A DNA stretch of 34,513 nucleotides, taken from NCBI GenBank assembly GCA_024640315.1, contig JAHEFF010000036.1, forward strand, positions 1-34,513, in the 5' to 3' direction. Shown here one piece after another: positions 8,030-15,505 of this stretch. Both the position numbers and the translations under genes were made by a program. A model generated the notes under the pieces. It was not told the origin of the DNA, ran no database searches, and saw only the letters and a list, made by a program, of their open reading frames with translations. Source of the DNA: Woeseiaceae bacterium (GTDB taxonomy: Bacteria > Pseudomonadota > Gammaproteobacteria > Steroidobacterales > Woeseiaceae). Within the stretch, counting starts at the first letter, position 1; the number at the start of each line of letters is the position of its first letter.

Positions 8030-8911
8030 GTGAGCAATGTAATAGAAGTGAGCAATCCAACAGAAGCGACTACGAAAGCTCTGGAGCACGAGCAACGGAT
8101 TGACAGGATTCGACAGACCATCAAATGGATTGTCTATTCCTTACTCGTCCTCAACTGGGGTTTTTACATAGTCGAAGACTGGCAATCTGCACAGCATACG
8201 ATGACGGCGGACAGCTCCATCCTCGATTGGATGAAGACCTTCACCACATCACTCGACGAACTCGCCTGGTTTGGCCTGCTTTTCCTATTCGAGATCGAAA
8301 CATACTGGCTGTCCGAAGATGCACTAAGTCATTTGAAACGTTTTGCGTTCGTCGCAGTTCGGGTCATCTGCTACGGATTCCTGGCGCACACACTGTTCGC
8401 TTACATCTCAAGCTTTATCGAACTCACCCAGGCAGTCTCACTTGGCAACAGCGGCCTTTGCGATTTCTCCGATCAAGGCTACTCATTCGTGCGCAATGAA
8501 CTGTACACATTCGTGAATGAGAGTAACTGCAACACATTGACTTCCGGCGGTGAATTGTCTCAGATCGGTGAGGCCCTGCTGGTAACCGATGCTGCCGGAC
8601 TCCGCGAGGCCAGGTTTCTTGCTTACATAGATATACAAGACGCCACCGTTTGGCTCGCAGTGGTCTTGACTATCGAAGCCATCGTGCGGCTCCAGGAAAA
8701 GGGTATTTCAGAAGGGCTAATTATCACGTCACTGAACTGGATGACGATCGCTCTGTATAGCGTACTCATACTGCATGCACTGATCTGGATCTGGAAGGGC
8801 CATTTTGTTTATGCCTGGGATGAGTTGCTTTGGATCGGTGGTTTCGCAGCAATTGAGATGAACCTCTCCGAATGGCGTGACGATATGGCCGAGGAAGCTG
8901 CTCCCGCCTGA
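8030..8911 (+). CDS. Six-TM integral membrane protein, unknown
   Basis: A 293-aa protein I do not recognise. Hydrophobic segments lie at about residues 30-48, 75-94, 105-128, 205-221, 233-255 and 265-280. A loop of about 75 residues between the third and fourth contains Cys144 and Cys167, which could form a disulfide if periplasmic. Acidic residues sit inside or beside several helices (FEIETYWL, LTIEAIVRL, DELLWIGG), unusual in plain structural helices and reminiscent of ion-conducting proteins. The start is GTG at 8030, only 15 bp after the TPR gene, with no clear ribosome site; a second GTG at 8048 lies in a near-identical tandem copy of the first 18 bases. Probably co-transcribed with the TPR gene. 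Confidence 0.7.
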   Translation: MSNVIEVSNPTEATTKALEHEQRIDRIRQTIKWIVYSLLVLNWGFYIVEDWQSAQHTMTADSSILDWMKTFTTSLDELAWFGLLFLFEIETYWLSEDALSHLKRFAFVAVRVICYGFLAHTLFAYISSFIELTQAVSLGNSGLCDFSDQGYSFVRNELYTFVNESNCNTLTSGGELSQIGEALLVTDAAGLREARFLAYIDIQDATVWLAVVLTIEAIVRLQEKGISEGLIITSLNWMTIALYSVLILHALIWIWKGHFVYAWDELLWIGGFAAIEMNLSEWRDDMAEEAAPA

Positions 8912-8973
8912 ATTATTGCCTATACTCTGCGTTCGCCAGCGCCAACAAAACCATCATCTCCGGGGGAGACAGA

Positions 8974-10209
8974 ATGACCATCCGATTCATCGCAACCACT
9001 GCGATTGCCTTTCTTTTATCCGCTTGCGGCCCGACCGAACAGGCCGAGGCACCCGCAGTTGCGCCACCGCAGCCCATTGACCTGGCCGCTCGTGCTGTCG
9101 AACTCGCGCAGAACTCCATCATTATCGACACCCACATCGACGTACCTTATCGGTTGATCGACAAGTGGGAAGACGTTTCCGTGGCGACCGAGGGCGGAGA
9201 TTTCGACTATCCCCGCGCCGTCGCCGGAGGGCTCAACGCCCCTTTTATGTCAATTTACACGCCGGCTGGAATGGAAGCTGAAGGGCGTTCCAAGGAAGTC
9301 GCTGAGGAACTGATCGATCTCGTCAATCGAATCGTCACCGAGTCGCCGGACAAGTTTGCGATCGCCGTCTCACCCGCAGATGTCGAGGCACAGTTCGCAA
9401 AAGGCCTGATATCGCTACCGTTGGGAATGGAGAACGGCTCACCGATCGAGGGAGACCTTGCCAACGTGCAGCACTTCTTCGATCGAGGCATTCGCTACAT
9501 CACCCTCGCGCACGGACTTTCAAATCACCTTTCGGATTCGTCCTATGATGAGAACAAACAATGGGACGGGTTAAGTGAATTTGGTGTGGAAGTCGTCAGG
9601 GAAATGAACCGCCTTGGAATAATGGTCGACATCAGTCACGTGTCAGATGCCGCGTTTTGGGACGTCATGGAAGTGGCCAGCGCGCCGGCCATCGCTTCAC
9701 ATTCATCTGCCCGGCATTTCACACCGGGCTGGGAGCGAAACATCGCCGATGACATGATTGTTCGGCTCGCTGAAAACGGCGGCGTGGTCATGATCAACTT
9801 CGGCTCAGCCTTTCTTACGCAGAAAGCGCAAGACTATGGAAATGCGAAGCGCGCCGCGGCATCCGCTTACATGGAAGCCAACGAGCTGGAGTTTTCAGAA
9901 GACGCGATGGATGAGTTCAATGCGACCTACGAAGCAGAGCATGGCACGTATCCGTACGCGACACTGGATGAAACGCTGGACCATTTTGATCACGTCCGTG
10001 ATCTGGTTGGCATCGATCACGTCGGCATCGGGTCTGACTACGACGGTGTCGGCGACAGCCTGCCCGTCGGCTTGAAGGATGTGGCCAGCTATCCCACGCT
10101 GATCGAGGGACTACTTGAGCGCGGCTACAGCGAAGAAGACGTCCGGAAGGTGCTCGGCGGTAATTTGCTTCGGGTGTGGCGCGCAGTAGAAGCTGCCGCA
10201 CAGTCCTGA
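8974..10209 (+). CDS. Membrane dipeptidase, peptidase family M19, lipoprotein
   Basis: A 411-aa protein with lipoprotein signal MTIRFIATTAIAFLLSAC and the cut before Cys. It carries the binuclear-zinc ligands of renal-type dipeptidases in order: IIIDTHIDVPYRL (His-x-Asp), LGMENGSPI (bridging Glu), VDISHVSD (His), IASHSSARH (His) and GIGSDYDGVG (Asp). Family members cleave dipeptides, including those with a D-residue at the C-terminal position, and some act on other amide bonds. GGGGGAG lies six bases before the ATG. It is 19 bp upstream of a D-aminoacylase-like enzyme, and the two probably form an operon for degrading peptides with D-amino acids, as from peptidoglycan. The family call is firm; the substrate is inferred. 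Confidence 0.92.
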   Translation: MTIRFIATTAIAFLLSACGPTEQAEAPAVAPPQPIDLAARAVELAQNSIIIDTHIDVPYRLIDKWEDVSVATEGGDFDYPRAVAGGLNAPFMSIYTPAGMEAEGRSKEVAEELIDLVNRIVTESPDKFAIAVSPADVEAQFAKGLISLPLGMENGSPIEGDLANVQHFFDRGIRYITLAHGLSNHLSDSSYDENKQWDGLSEFGVEVVREMNRLGIMVDISHVSDAAFWDVMEVASAPAIASHSSARHFTPGWERNIADDMIVRLAENGGVVMINFGSAFLTQKAQDYGNAKRAAASAYMEANELEFSEDAMDEFNATYEAEHGTYPYATLDETLDHFDHVRDLVGIDHVGIGSDYDGVGDSLPVGLKDVASYPTLIEGLLERGYSEEDVRKVLGGNLLRVWRAVEAAAQS

Positions 10210-10228
10210 TTTGACGACCGGAGGTCCC

Positions 10229-11932
10229 ATGGGAAAACCAGGCCAGATACTCACTTGGCTCACATTGGCGGTGGTCAGCGTCGCCCTCCTCGCCTGTGCA
10301 CCGGGTGGGGGCACCGCCGACTATGACGTCATCATCCGTGGCGGAACGGTGTACGACGGCATCGGTAGCGACCCGTTGGTCACTGACATCGCCATAACCG
10401 ACGATCGTATTGTCTCCATGGGAGATTTGTCTCAGTTTTCAGGTACCAATGAAGTCGATGCAAACGGGCTTGCTGTGGCGCCGGGTTTCATCAACATGCT
10501 GTCCTGGGCCACCGAAACCCTGATTGAAGACGGACGCGCCATGAGCGACATCAAGCAAGGTGTCACTCTCGAAGTGATGGGCGAAGGATCTTCAATGGGC
10601 CCGCTGAATGACGACATGAAAGCGCAGGCCCTGGAACGTCAGGGAGATATCAAGTACGACATTGAATGGACGACATTGGGTGAGTATCTCGAATATCTCG
10701 AAGCCCGCGGTGTCTCGGTGAACGTTGCATCCTATGTGGGCGCCACTACGCTTCGGGTCCATGAAGTGGGCTATGAAGACCGTCAGGCCACTGAAGACGA
10801 AATCGAACGGATGCAGGAGCTGGTTCGCCAGTCAATGCGCGACGGCGCCATGGGCGTCGGTTCCTCGTTGATATACGCACCTGGCAATTTCGCGAATACG
10901 GACGAGTTGATTGCGCTGGTAGGCGCAGCAGCTGAATACGACGGTTCCTATATTTCTCACATACGATCGGAAGGCAGCCGCCTTGAGGAGGGTGTGCAGG
11001 AACTGATCAAGATCGCGAGCATCACCAGAGCCCCGTCCGAGGTCTACCACCTGAAGGCATCAGGCAAAAGCAACTGGCACAAGCTGTCGAATGTTTTCGA
11101 TTTAATCGAATCGGCGCGAGCTGCCGGATTATTGATTACCGCTGACATGTACACATACCCGGCGGGTTCGACCGGACTTAATGCGACCATGCCATTATGG
11201 GTCCAGGATGGGGGACACGATGCCTGGGTCAATCGGCTGCAGGATCCCGAAATCAGGGCACGCGTTGCCGCTGAAATGCGCCAACCGACCAATGAATGGG
11301 AAAACTTTTTCGTCGATGCCGGTCCGGAAAATATCCTGCTCATCGGATTCCGGAATCCCGAATTACGGCCATTGATTGGTAAGACCCTGCAGGAAGTCGC
11401 CGACGAGCGGGGCACCGATCCGGCGGAAACCGCGATGGACCTGGTTGTCGAAGATGACAGTCGTGTGGACGCCGTCTACTTCCTCATGTCGGAAGACAAC
11501 GTAAAACGGAAAGTGGCCAAACCGTGGATCAGCTTTGGCTCGGATGCCGGTGCGCCGGCCGCAGAGGGTGTGTTCCTGGAATCGAGCCGACACCCTCGAA
11601 CCTATGGCAACTTCGCCCGACTCCTCGGCAAATACGTGCGTGACGAAAAACTCATTTCGATGCAGGAAGCTGTGCGGCGATTGACGTCCTTACCCGCCGG
11701 CAACATCGGTGCGTTTGAGCGCGGAGAAATACGCGAAGGGTACTACGCGGATATTGTCGTTTTCGATCCCGAACGGATCGCGGACAAAGCCACGTTCGAG
11801 GAACCACACCAGTACGCGACCGGGATGCGTCACGTATTCGTGAATGGCGAACAGGTTCTCCGCGACGGTGAGCATACAGGCGCTACGCCGGGGCGCGTCG
11901 TGCGCGGCCCGGGTTGGGACGGCTGGCTCTGA
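10229..11932 (+). CDS. D-aminoacylase-like amidohydrolase lacking the HxH motif, lipoprotein
   Basis: A 567-aa protein of the N-acyl-D-amino-acid deacylase branch of the amidohydrolases. ATG 10229 follows GGAGG and starts a lipoprotein signal (MGKPGQILTWLTLAVVSVAL ending LLAC). The small beta domain is clear (YDVIIRGGTVYDGIGSDPLVTDIAITDDRIV). Where the family has PGFIDxHxH, this one reads PGFINMLSWATE, so both alpha-metal histidines are absent, and the GNCG cysteine is replaced by Glu in VMGEGSSMG. The other ligands remain: ISHIRSEG, YHLKASGK and FGSDAGAPA. A single-metal enzyme is therefore possible. It follows the M19 dipeptidase by 19 bp. Activity on D-acyl peptides is inferred. Confidence 0.85.
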   Translation: MGKPGQILTWLTLAVVSVALLACAPGGGTADYDVIIRGGTVYDGIGSDPLVTDIAITDDRIVSMGDLSQFSGTNEVDANGLAVAPGFINMLSWATETLIEDGRAMSDIKQGVTLEVMGEGSSMGPLNDDMKAQALERQGDIKYDIEWTTLGEYLEYLEARGVSVNVASYVGATTLRVHEVGYEDRQATEDEIERMQELVRQSMRDGAMGVGSSLIYAPGNFANTDELIALVGAAAEYDGSYISHIRSEGSRLEEGVQELIKIASITRAPSEVYHLKASGKSNWHKLSNVFDLIESARAAGLLITADMYTYPAGSTGLNATMPLWVQDGGHDAWVNRLQDPEIRARVAAEMRQPTNEWENFFVDAGPENILLIGFRNPELRPLIGKTLQEVADERGTDPAETAMDLVVEDDSRVDAVYFLMSEDNVKRKVAKPWISFGSDAGAPAAEGVFLESSRHPRTYGNFARLLGKYVRDEKLISMQEAVRRLTSLPAGNIGAFERGEIREGYYADIVVFDPERIADKATFEEPHQYATGMRHVFVNGEQVLRDGEHTGATPGRVVRGPGWDGWL

Positions 11933-11933
11933 A

Positions 11934-12038
11934 TCAGACCCGGATTTTTTCCAGGGCAATCAACAGCAGGACTATACAGATTGCAATGGCAGCGGCCGGC
12001 CCGAGAAATTCGCACAAAGTAATGACTATATCGACCAT
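11934..12038 (-). CDS. Putative 34-aa membrane microprotein
   Basis: A frame of 34 codons, MVDIVITLCEFLGPAAAIAI then CIVLLLIALEKIRV, forming a single hydrophobic helix with a short basic end. It abuts the amidohydrolase stop with a one-base gap and is convergent with it. The ribosome site is weak (GGACAG). A near-palindromic A/T element lies just upstream at 12047-12074. It sits among other small membrane protein genes on the same strand. It may be a real microprotein or a chance frame; the well-formed helix favours the former. Confidence 0.4.
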   Translation of the reverse strand: MVDIVITLCEFLGPAAAIAICIVLLLIALEKIRV

Positions 12039-12046
12039 TGTTCTGT

Positions 12047-12074
12047 CCGGAAATTTTCAACCTTGAAATTTTCG
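12047..12074. repeat. Repeated GAAATTTTC element, near-palindromic
   Basis: GAAATTTTC occurs twice, 15 bp apart, flanked by CCG on the left and CGG on the right, so the block also reads as an imperfect dyad. It lies in the 77-bp gap between the 143-aa gene and the 34-aa frame, on the upstream side of the latter. It could be an operator or a weak hairpin. Confidence 0.4.
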
Positions 12075-12115
12075 GTGTCCGGCGAGCCGCGATATATCAG
12101 TAAATATACCTACTG

Positions 12116-12547
12116 CTAGAAAGTGAATGGTCTGTTGTCCCGGACGTCATCGGGCAAATGCCTGGCTCTGAGTTTATCGTGACGTGATGGCGGAAACTCA
12201 TCATGAATGACCCGGCGCACGTGGTTGGCGGCAACCCGGACCTTGTCATCCGCGATTTTCTCCAATGCCCTGGCGTCCTGCAGCGCCTCCCTGGCTTCCG
12301 CGAGTACCCTGGGTTTAACATCTTGAGCTTTAGCGGCCAGTTTCCTGACGAGGCGGTCTGCTTTTCGGCTGGCACGCGCTGCATTGCGGAGACCCCGCGC
12401 AGCAAATTTGTGATCCCGGAGGACTCGTCGTAGTTGCCCAGCGCGGCTCTTGCGAGCGAGCATCCATGCTACCGATACCACAACGATCACCGCGGCTACC
12501 GCCGCTGCCCAGAGCGCCCAGTCTTCTGTTAACGCTTCGACCGTCAT
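12116..12547 (-). CDS. Single-pass membrane protein with basic coiled-coil region
   Basis: A 143-aa protein starting MTVEALTEDWALWAAAVAAV, then one transmembrane helix (about residues 11-29, ending VSVAWML). A strongly basic helical domain follows (RKSRAGQLRRVLRDHKFAARGLRNAARASRKADRLVRKLAAKA, later ALQDARALEKIADDKVRVAAN) with Ala/Leu heptad character. By the positive-inside rule the basic part should be cytoplasmic. I know of no family for it. The ATG at 12547 has no ribosome site, but TATATT lies eight bases upstream, so the message may be leaderless. Codons upstream to 12589 are in frame but include no credible start. Confidence 0.6.
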   Translation of the reverse strand: MTVEALTEDWALWAAAVAAVIVVVSVAWMLARKSRAGQLRRVLRDHKFAARGLRNAARASRKADRLVRKLAAKAQDVKPRVLAEAREALQDARALEKIADDKVRVAANHVRRVIHDEFPPSRHDKLRARHLPDDVRDNRPFTF

Positions 12548-12709
12548 GGTCAGGGAATATAGCACTCGGGTCTGCACGCCTCGCAGCACTGGTTCTCATC
12601 AACCGCGCTTCGCCGAACAAATCCGCCAGCCGGGGCCTGAGGCCCGCGTGCTGCCTTGATGCCGCGCACGCGCGCCCCGGTATCTTCTACTGACCAAACT
12701 CGTCGGGAA

Positions 12710-13099
12710 CTAGGACGATTCTTCGCCAGGATCCGCCTCAGCGACTTCTTCCACAGCGTCCGAGATCGGCCACGGCGCATCCAGCGGGTACGGCTTCTTT
12801 TCCGAGTTGAACGTCAGGTAGTCCACCACTTCGTAAGAATAAATGGCCAGGGAATGCCCAAATGTCTTGAGTTGGTCGTTTACGTTGCCTGCGAACAGCA
12901 CATGGAAGAACTGCACTGCCACAACTGCCGCGGTTACCAGCCTGGACAGGCCGTACAGAAACGCAAAAATGATCATGAAGAAAAGCCTGATCCACGTCGA
13001 ACGTCTCGTCACGTTCTTTTCCAGATCACTCCGTTCTGATTTTCCACTGGTGTCCGCCATTGGCGGTACATGGTCCATCGGTTGATCACTGCTCGTCAT
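12710..13099 (-). CDS. DUF4389 family membrane protein
   Basis: A 129-aa protein. After a polar N-terminus, NVTRRSTWIRLFFMIIFAFLYGLSRLVTAAVVAVQFFHVLFAGNVNDQLKTFGHSLAIYSYEVVDYLTFNSEKKPYPLDAPWP matches the DUF4389 pattern: W-x-R-x-x-F-M-I-x-F near a first helix, a second helix, then the Y-x-x-x-x-x-x-x-L-T-F-N-S-E-x-K-P-x-P signature. The C-terminus is acidic. GGAAAG lies four bases before the ATG. A TATAAT at 13143-13138 is a likely -10 element. Function is unknown for the family. It lies 162 bp upstream of the 143-aa membrane protein gene on the same strand; the gap between holds only a small GC hairpin. Confidence 0.85.
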   Translation of the reverse strand: MTSSDQPMDHVPPMADTSGKSERSDLEKNVTRRSTWIRLFFMIIFAFLYGLSRLVTAAVVAVQFFHVLFAGNVNDQLKTFGHSLAIYSYEVVDYLTFNSEKKPYPLDAPWPISDAVEEVAEADPGEESS

Positions 13100-13137
13100 C
13101 GTCTTTCCTCTAGGTTCAGGCCAACCCTGAAGTATTG

Positions 13138-13143
13138 ATTATA
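13138..13143 (-). promoter_or_regulatory. TATAAT -10 element of the DUF4389 gene
   Basis: A perfect TATAAT on the minus strand about 39 bp upstream of the start codon at 13099. No good -35 element is at 16-18 bp; TTGAGT upstream is only 13 bp away, so the promoter is probably weak or activator-dependent. Confidence 0.4.
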
Positions 13144-13227
13144 TGCCCAATCTTGGACTCAATAATCGGAGATATGTTCACCCGCCGGGATTACAAGCGA
13201 GCGCAAAGAGAAAGCGTGCAGCGGAGA

Positions 13228-13509
13228 TCAGGCGCCGGTGTAAAAGTAATAGGCGGCGACGACCAGGAAAACGAGACCCAGTGATTTCACAGCGGTGGTC
13301 AAACCCCTCGGCTGGTCGGCAAAATTATGGATTGGTTTTTCGGGGCCATGTGTACGCCAGGCACGATCAACGAGTACCTGGGCATTGGCAAGTCCCAGGC
13401 TCTTCGATTCCCGCAGAAGCTTGATTGCCTCGACCCTGCGACCCTGTTTAATGGCAGAGATAACATCGGACGGCAGTTCGTGTTCTGTAATGACTATTTC
13501 GGCGCTCAT
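13228..13509 (-). CDS. Ribosomal L7/L12 C-terminal-domain-like tail-anchored protein
   Basis: A 93-aa protein. Residues of about 11-50 (ELPSDVISAIKQGRRVEAIKLLRESKSLGLANAQVLVDRAW) match the fold signature of the bL12 C-terminal domain, where K-I-x-x-I-K-x-x-R-x-x-T-G-L-G-L-K-E-A-K-x-x-V is conserved. The C-terminus is a transmembrane helix (AVKSLGLVFLVVAAYYFYTGA) with almost nothing after it, so the domain should face the cytoplasm from a tail anchor. In true L12 this domain recruits translation GTPases; here it is detached from the ribosomal stalk and its partner is unknown. It has its own start, with only a weak ribosome site, downstream of the terminator of the sulfite dehydrogenase genes. 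Confidence 0.75.
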   Translation of the reverse strand: MSAEIVITEHELPSDVISAIKQGRRVEAIKLLRESKSLGLANAQVLVDRAWRTHGPEKPIHNFADQPRGLTTAVKSLGLVFLVVAAYYFYTGA

Positions 13510-13553
13510 TCATCGGCCTGACAAAGCTGCTAAATACGTCGCAATCCTAACAA

Positions 13554-13578
13554 TGACAAGGCTTCCAGGACCTTGTCA
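13554..13578 (-). terminator. Hairpin terminator after the SoxC/cytochrome operon
   Basis: TGACAAGG (13554-13561) and CCTTGTCA (13571-13578) form a perfect 8-bp stem around a nine-base loop that can pair further. On the minus strand the stem is followed by TTGTTAGG. It lies 22 bp beyond the cytochrome gene stop, consistent with a modest intrinsic terminator. Confidence 0.55.
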
Positions 13579-13599
13579 GAAGTCACAAATCTGCAAGAA

Positions 13600-14121
13600 T
13601 CATGGCGAATAGTCCCAAACGAAACCGTCGCGATTCGGCATTTTCACGAGCGGCAAGCTTTCTGCGTCGAGCTCGGCGTCTTGCTCCACAATCCCATTCA
13701 AATGCAGTATGTAGGCCGTTACCGCATAGATTTCGTCACTGGACAGTCTACCCGGCTCCTGCAAAGGCATGGCACGACGAATGTAGTCGAATACTGTCGT
13801 GGCATAGGGCCAGTAACTTCCTACGGTCTTCTTCGGGCTGTCGGTTGCCAGCGATCCATGCCCACCGACAAGCGCATCATTGACACCGCCCGAGGCCTCT
13901 TCGCCATGGCAGGCGATGCAATGCTGCTGATAGACAGCGGCGCCGCGTATCGCCGTACCGGAACCAGCAGGCAACCCATCCCCATTCGGCAGAATGGTGA
14001 AGTCCACCCGGGCAAGCGTATCGGCATCGACAGGCTCCCCCAGCATTGGCGATTCTTCTGCCATGACCAGCCCACCGAGCGCAACCGCCAGGCATGTCGC
14101 AATCCATCTAAACGTAGACAT
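13600..14121 (-). CDS. Mono-heme cytochrome c, SoxD/SorB-like partner of the molybdoenzyme
   Basis: A 173-aa protein with signal peptide (MSTFRWIATCLAVALGGLVM ending near MAEES). One heme site, CIACH, lies within GAAVYQQHCIACHGEEASGG. The axial Met is probably in VFDYIRRAMPLQEPGRLSSDEIYAVTAYILHLNGI, a segment very like the cytochrome part of SoxD. SoxD proper is about twice as long with two hemes, so this is a short, one-heme version, nearer SorB in size. It accepts electrons from the sulfite dehydrogenase subunit in the periplasm. GGGGAGG precedes the ATG, which overlaps the end of the upstream gene by 14 bases, pointing to translational coupling. Confidence 0.88.
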   Translation of the reverse strand: MSTFRWIATCLAVALGGLVMAEESPMLGEPVDADTLARVDFTILPNGDGLPAGSGTAIRGAAVYQQHCIACHGEEASGGVNDALVGGHGSLATDSPKKTVGSYWPYATTVFDYIRRAMPLQEPGRLSSDEIYAVTAYILHLNGIVEQDAELDAESLPLVKMPNRDGFVWDYSP

Positions 14122-15361
14122 TGGTCACCTCCCCGTTCTCAGCAACCTGCCACGCCTGAATGCCATTGTAGTGATAGAAGAAGCCGGGCGATCTGTTCGT
14201 GAGCAGCTGCTCCCTGCTCGGCTGGACACTACCCTGCTCGTCGGTGGCTCTGCTCATAATGATGGATTTCGCACCATTCCAACGCCATGCCGAGCGGAAT
14301 CTTGTCAGGCTCTTCGACAATACGTGCTGATCAAGCGCTGCATCCGCCCAGCTACTGCCGCCATCCACCGAGATTTCCACCCGGGCTATTTTCCCTGCCC
14401 CGCTCCAGGCGATGCCTGAGATCTGATAAATCCCGGCTGGCCCGAGAGTCAGGCCATGCGACGGGCTGGTAATCACGGATTTGACGCCCATCGGAAACGA
14501 AAAAAGTTTCGCGGAACCATCTTTCTGAAGATCCGAATACTTGGATGTTTCGTCCTTTGTCATGGCAGGCTGGTCTGTCACCTTGATGGTCCGCAGCCAC
14601 TTGACCGACATATTTCCCTCCCAGCCGGGAAGAAACAGTCGCATCGGATAGCCGTTAGACGGGCGCAGCCGTTCACCGTTCTGATATAGCGCGACCAGCG
14701 CATCGTCCATTGCTTTGTCGAGCGGCACGCTGCGACTCATCATGGGAGAATCAGCACCGTCTGCGATGATCCATTTCGCCTCCGCTTTGACCCCGACTTC
14801 GTCCAGCAATATCGACAGCGGGACACCGCCCCACTCGCTCCCGGCAACGAGCCCATGTACAGCGCTCAACGGTGCCTGGACGGGATTTGGCGCGAGGGCC
14901 GCTCCACTATTTCCTGAACATTCCAGAAAATTGATTCCCGATACGGTTGGATAGCGGCCGAGTGCATTGAGATCGAACGACAAGGGCCGTTCAACGAGGC
15001 CGTGAATGATGAGACGATGCCGACCGGGATCGATATCGGGTACACCGCTGTGGTGCCGTTCGAAATGCAGCCGGCTTGGTGTAATGATGCCATCGAGGTG
15101 CTCGTGTGGCGTGAACGACACACCGGTTCCGGTGGTTCCGGGAGAGGATCGGACCGATGTTCTTTTGACGTGAGATTCATGCGGTGAAGGCTCGCCGATT
15201 TCATCCATCGGTGCGCCGGGCGCTTTCATCCAGTCTTCCCGCTCGACACCACCTGCCTTCGCGGTAAGCAGTACTGTGCCGCCTGCCAATCCACCACGAA
15301 GAAACAACCTGCGATCGAGCAAACCGTTGCCCGCAACTACCTCTGTCGTATCGTCGTCCAC
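14108..15361 (-). CDS. soxC: SoxC-like sulfite dehydrogenase, molybdenum-cofactor subunit
   Basis: A 417-aa enzyme of the sulfite oxidase family. A Tat signal is visible (LLDRRLFLRGGLAGGTVLLTAKAGG), fitting export with folded molybdopterin. The core includes DPGRHRLIIHGLVERPLSFDL, NFLECSGNSG with the Cys that ligates molybdenum, GLVAGSEWGGVPLSILLDEVGV, and YPMRLFLPGWEGNMSVKWLRTIKV. A C-terminal dimerisation domain follows (YQISGIAWSGAGKIARVEISVDGG). The GTG at 15361 is preferred over the TTG at 15379 because GGGGGG sits six bases upstream. It is coupled to the cytochrome gene downstream. Substrate may be sulfite or a Sox-bound sulfane. No soxAXYZB genes are visible here, so the symbol marks similarity only. 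Confidence 0.88.
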   Translation of the reverse strand: MDDDTTEVVAGNGLLDRRLFLRGGLAGGTVLLTAKAGGVEREDWMKAPGAPMDEIGEPSPHESHVKRTSVRSSPGTTGTGVSFTPHEHLDGIITPSRLHFERHHSGVPDIDPGRHRLIIHGLVERPLSFDLNALGRYPTVSGINFLECSGNSGAALAPNPVQAPLSAVHGLVAGSEWGGVPLSILLDEVGVKAEAKWIIADGADSPMMSRSVPLDKAMDDALVALYQNGERLRPSNGYPMRLFLPGWEGNMSVKWLRTIKVTDQPAMTKDETSKYSDLQKDGSAKLFSFPMGVKSVITSPSHGLTLGPAGIYQISGIAWSGAGKIARVEISVDGGSSWADAALDQHVLSKSLTRFRSAWRWNGAKSIIMSRATDEQGSVQPSREQLLTNRSPGFFYHYNGIQAWQVAENGEVTNVYV

Positions 15362-15505
15362 GACGCACCCCCCGAACAAATTGTTATTTTCCCCAGTGTA
15401 ATACGATCACCGGTGCTTTGGCATGCATTCCTTATGCTGCTAGGTAGTCCCACGAATACGCGCTTCATCGCTACGCTGCTAGTTTGATGCATGGAGGTTA
15501 CCGCT

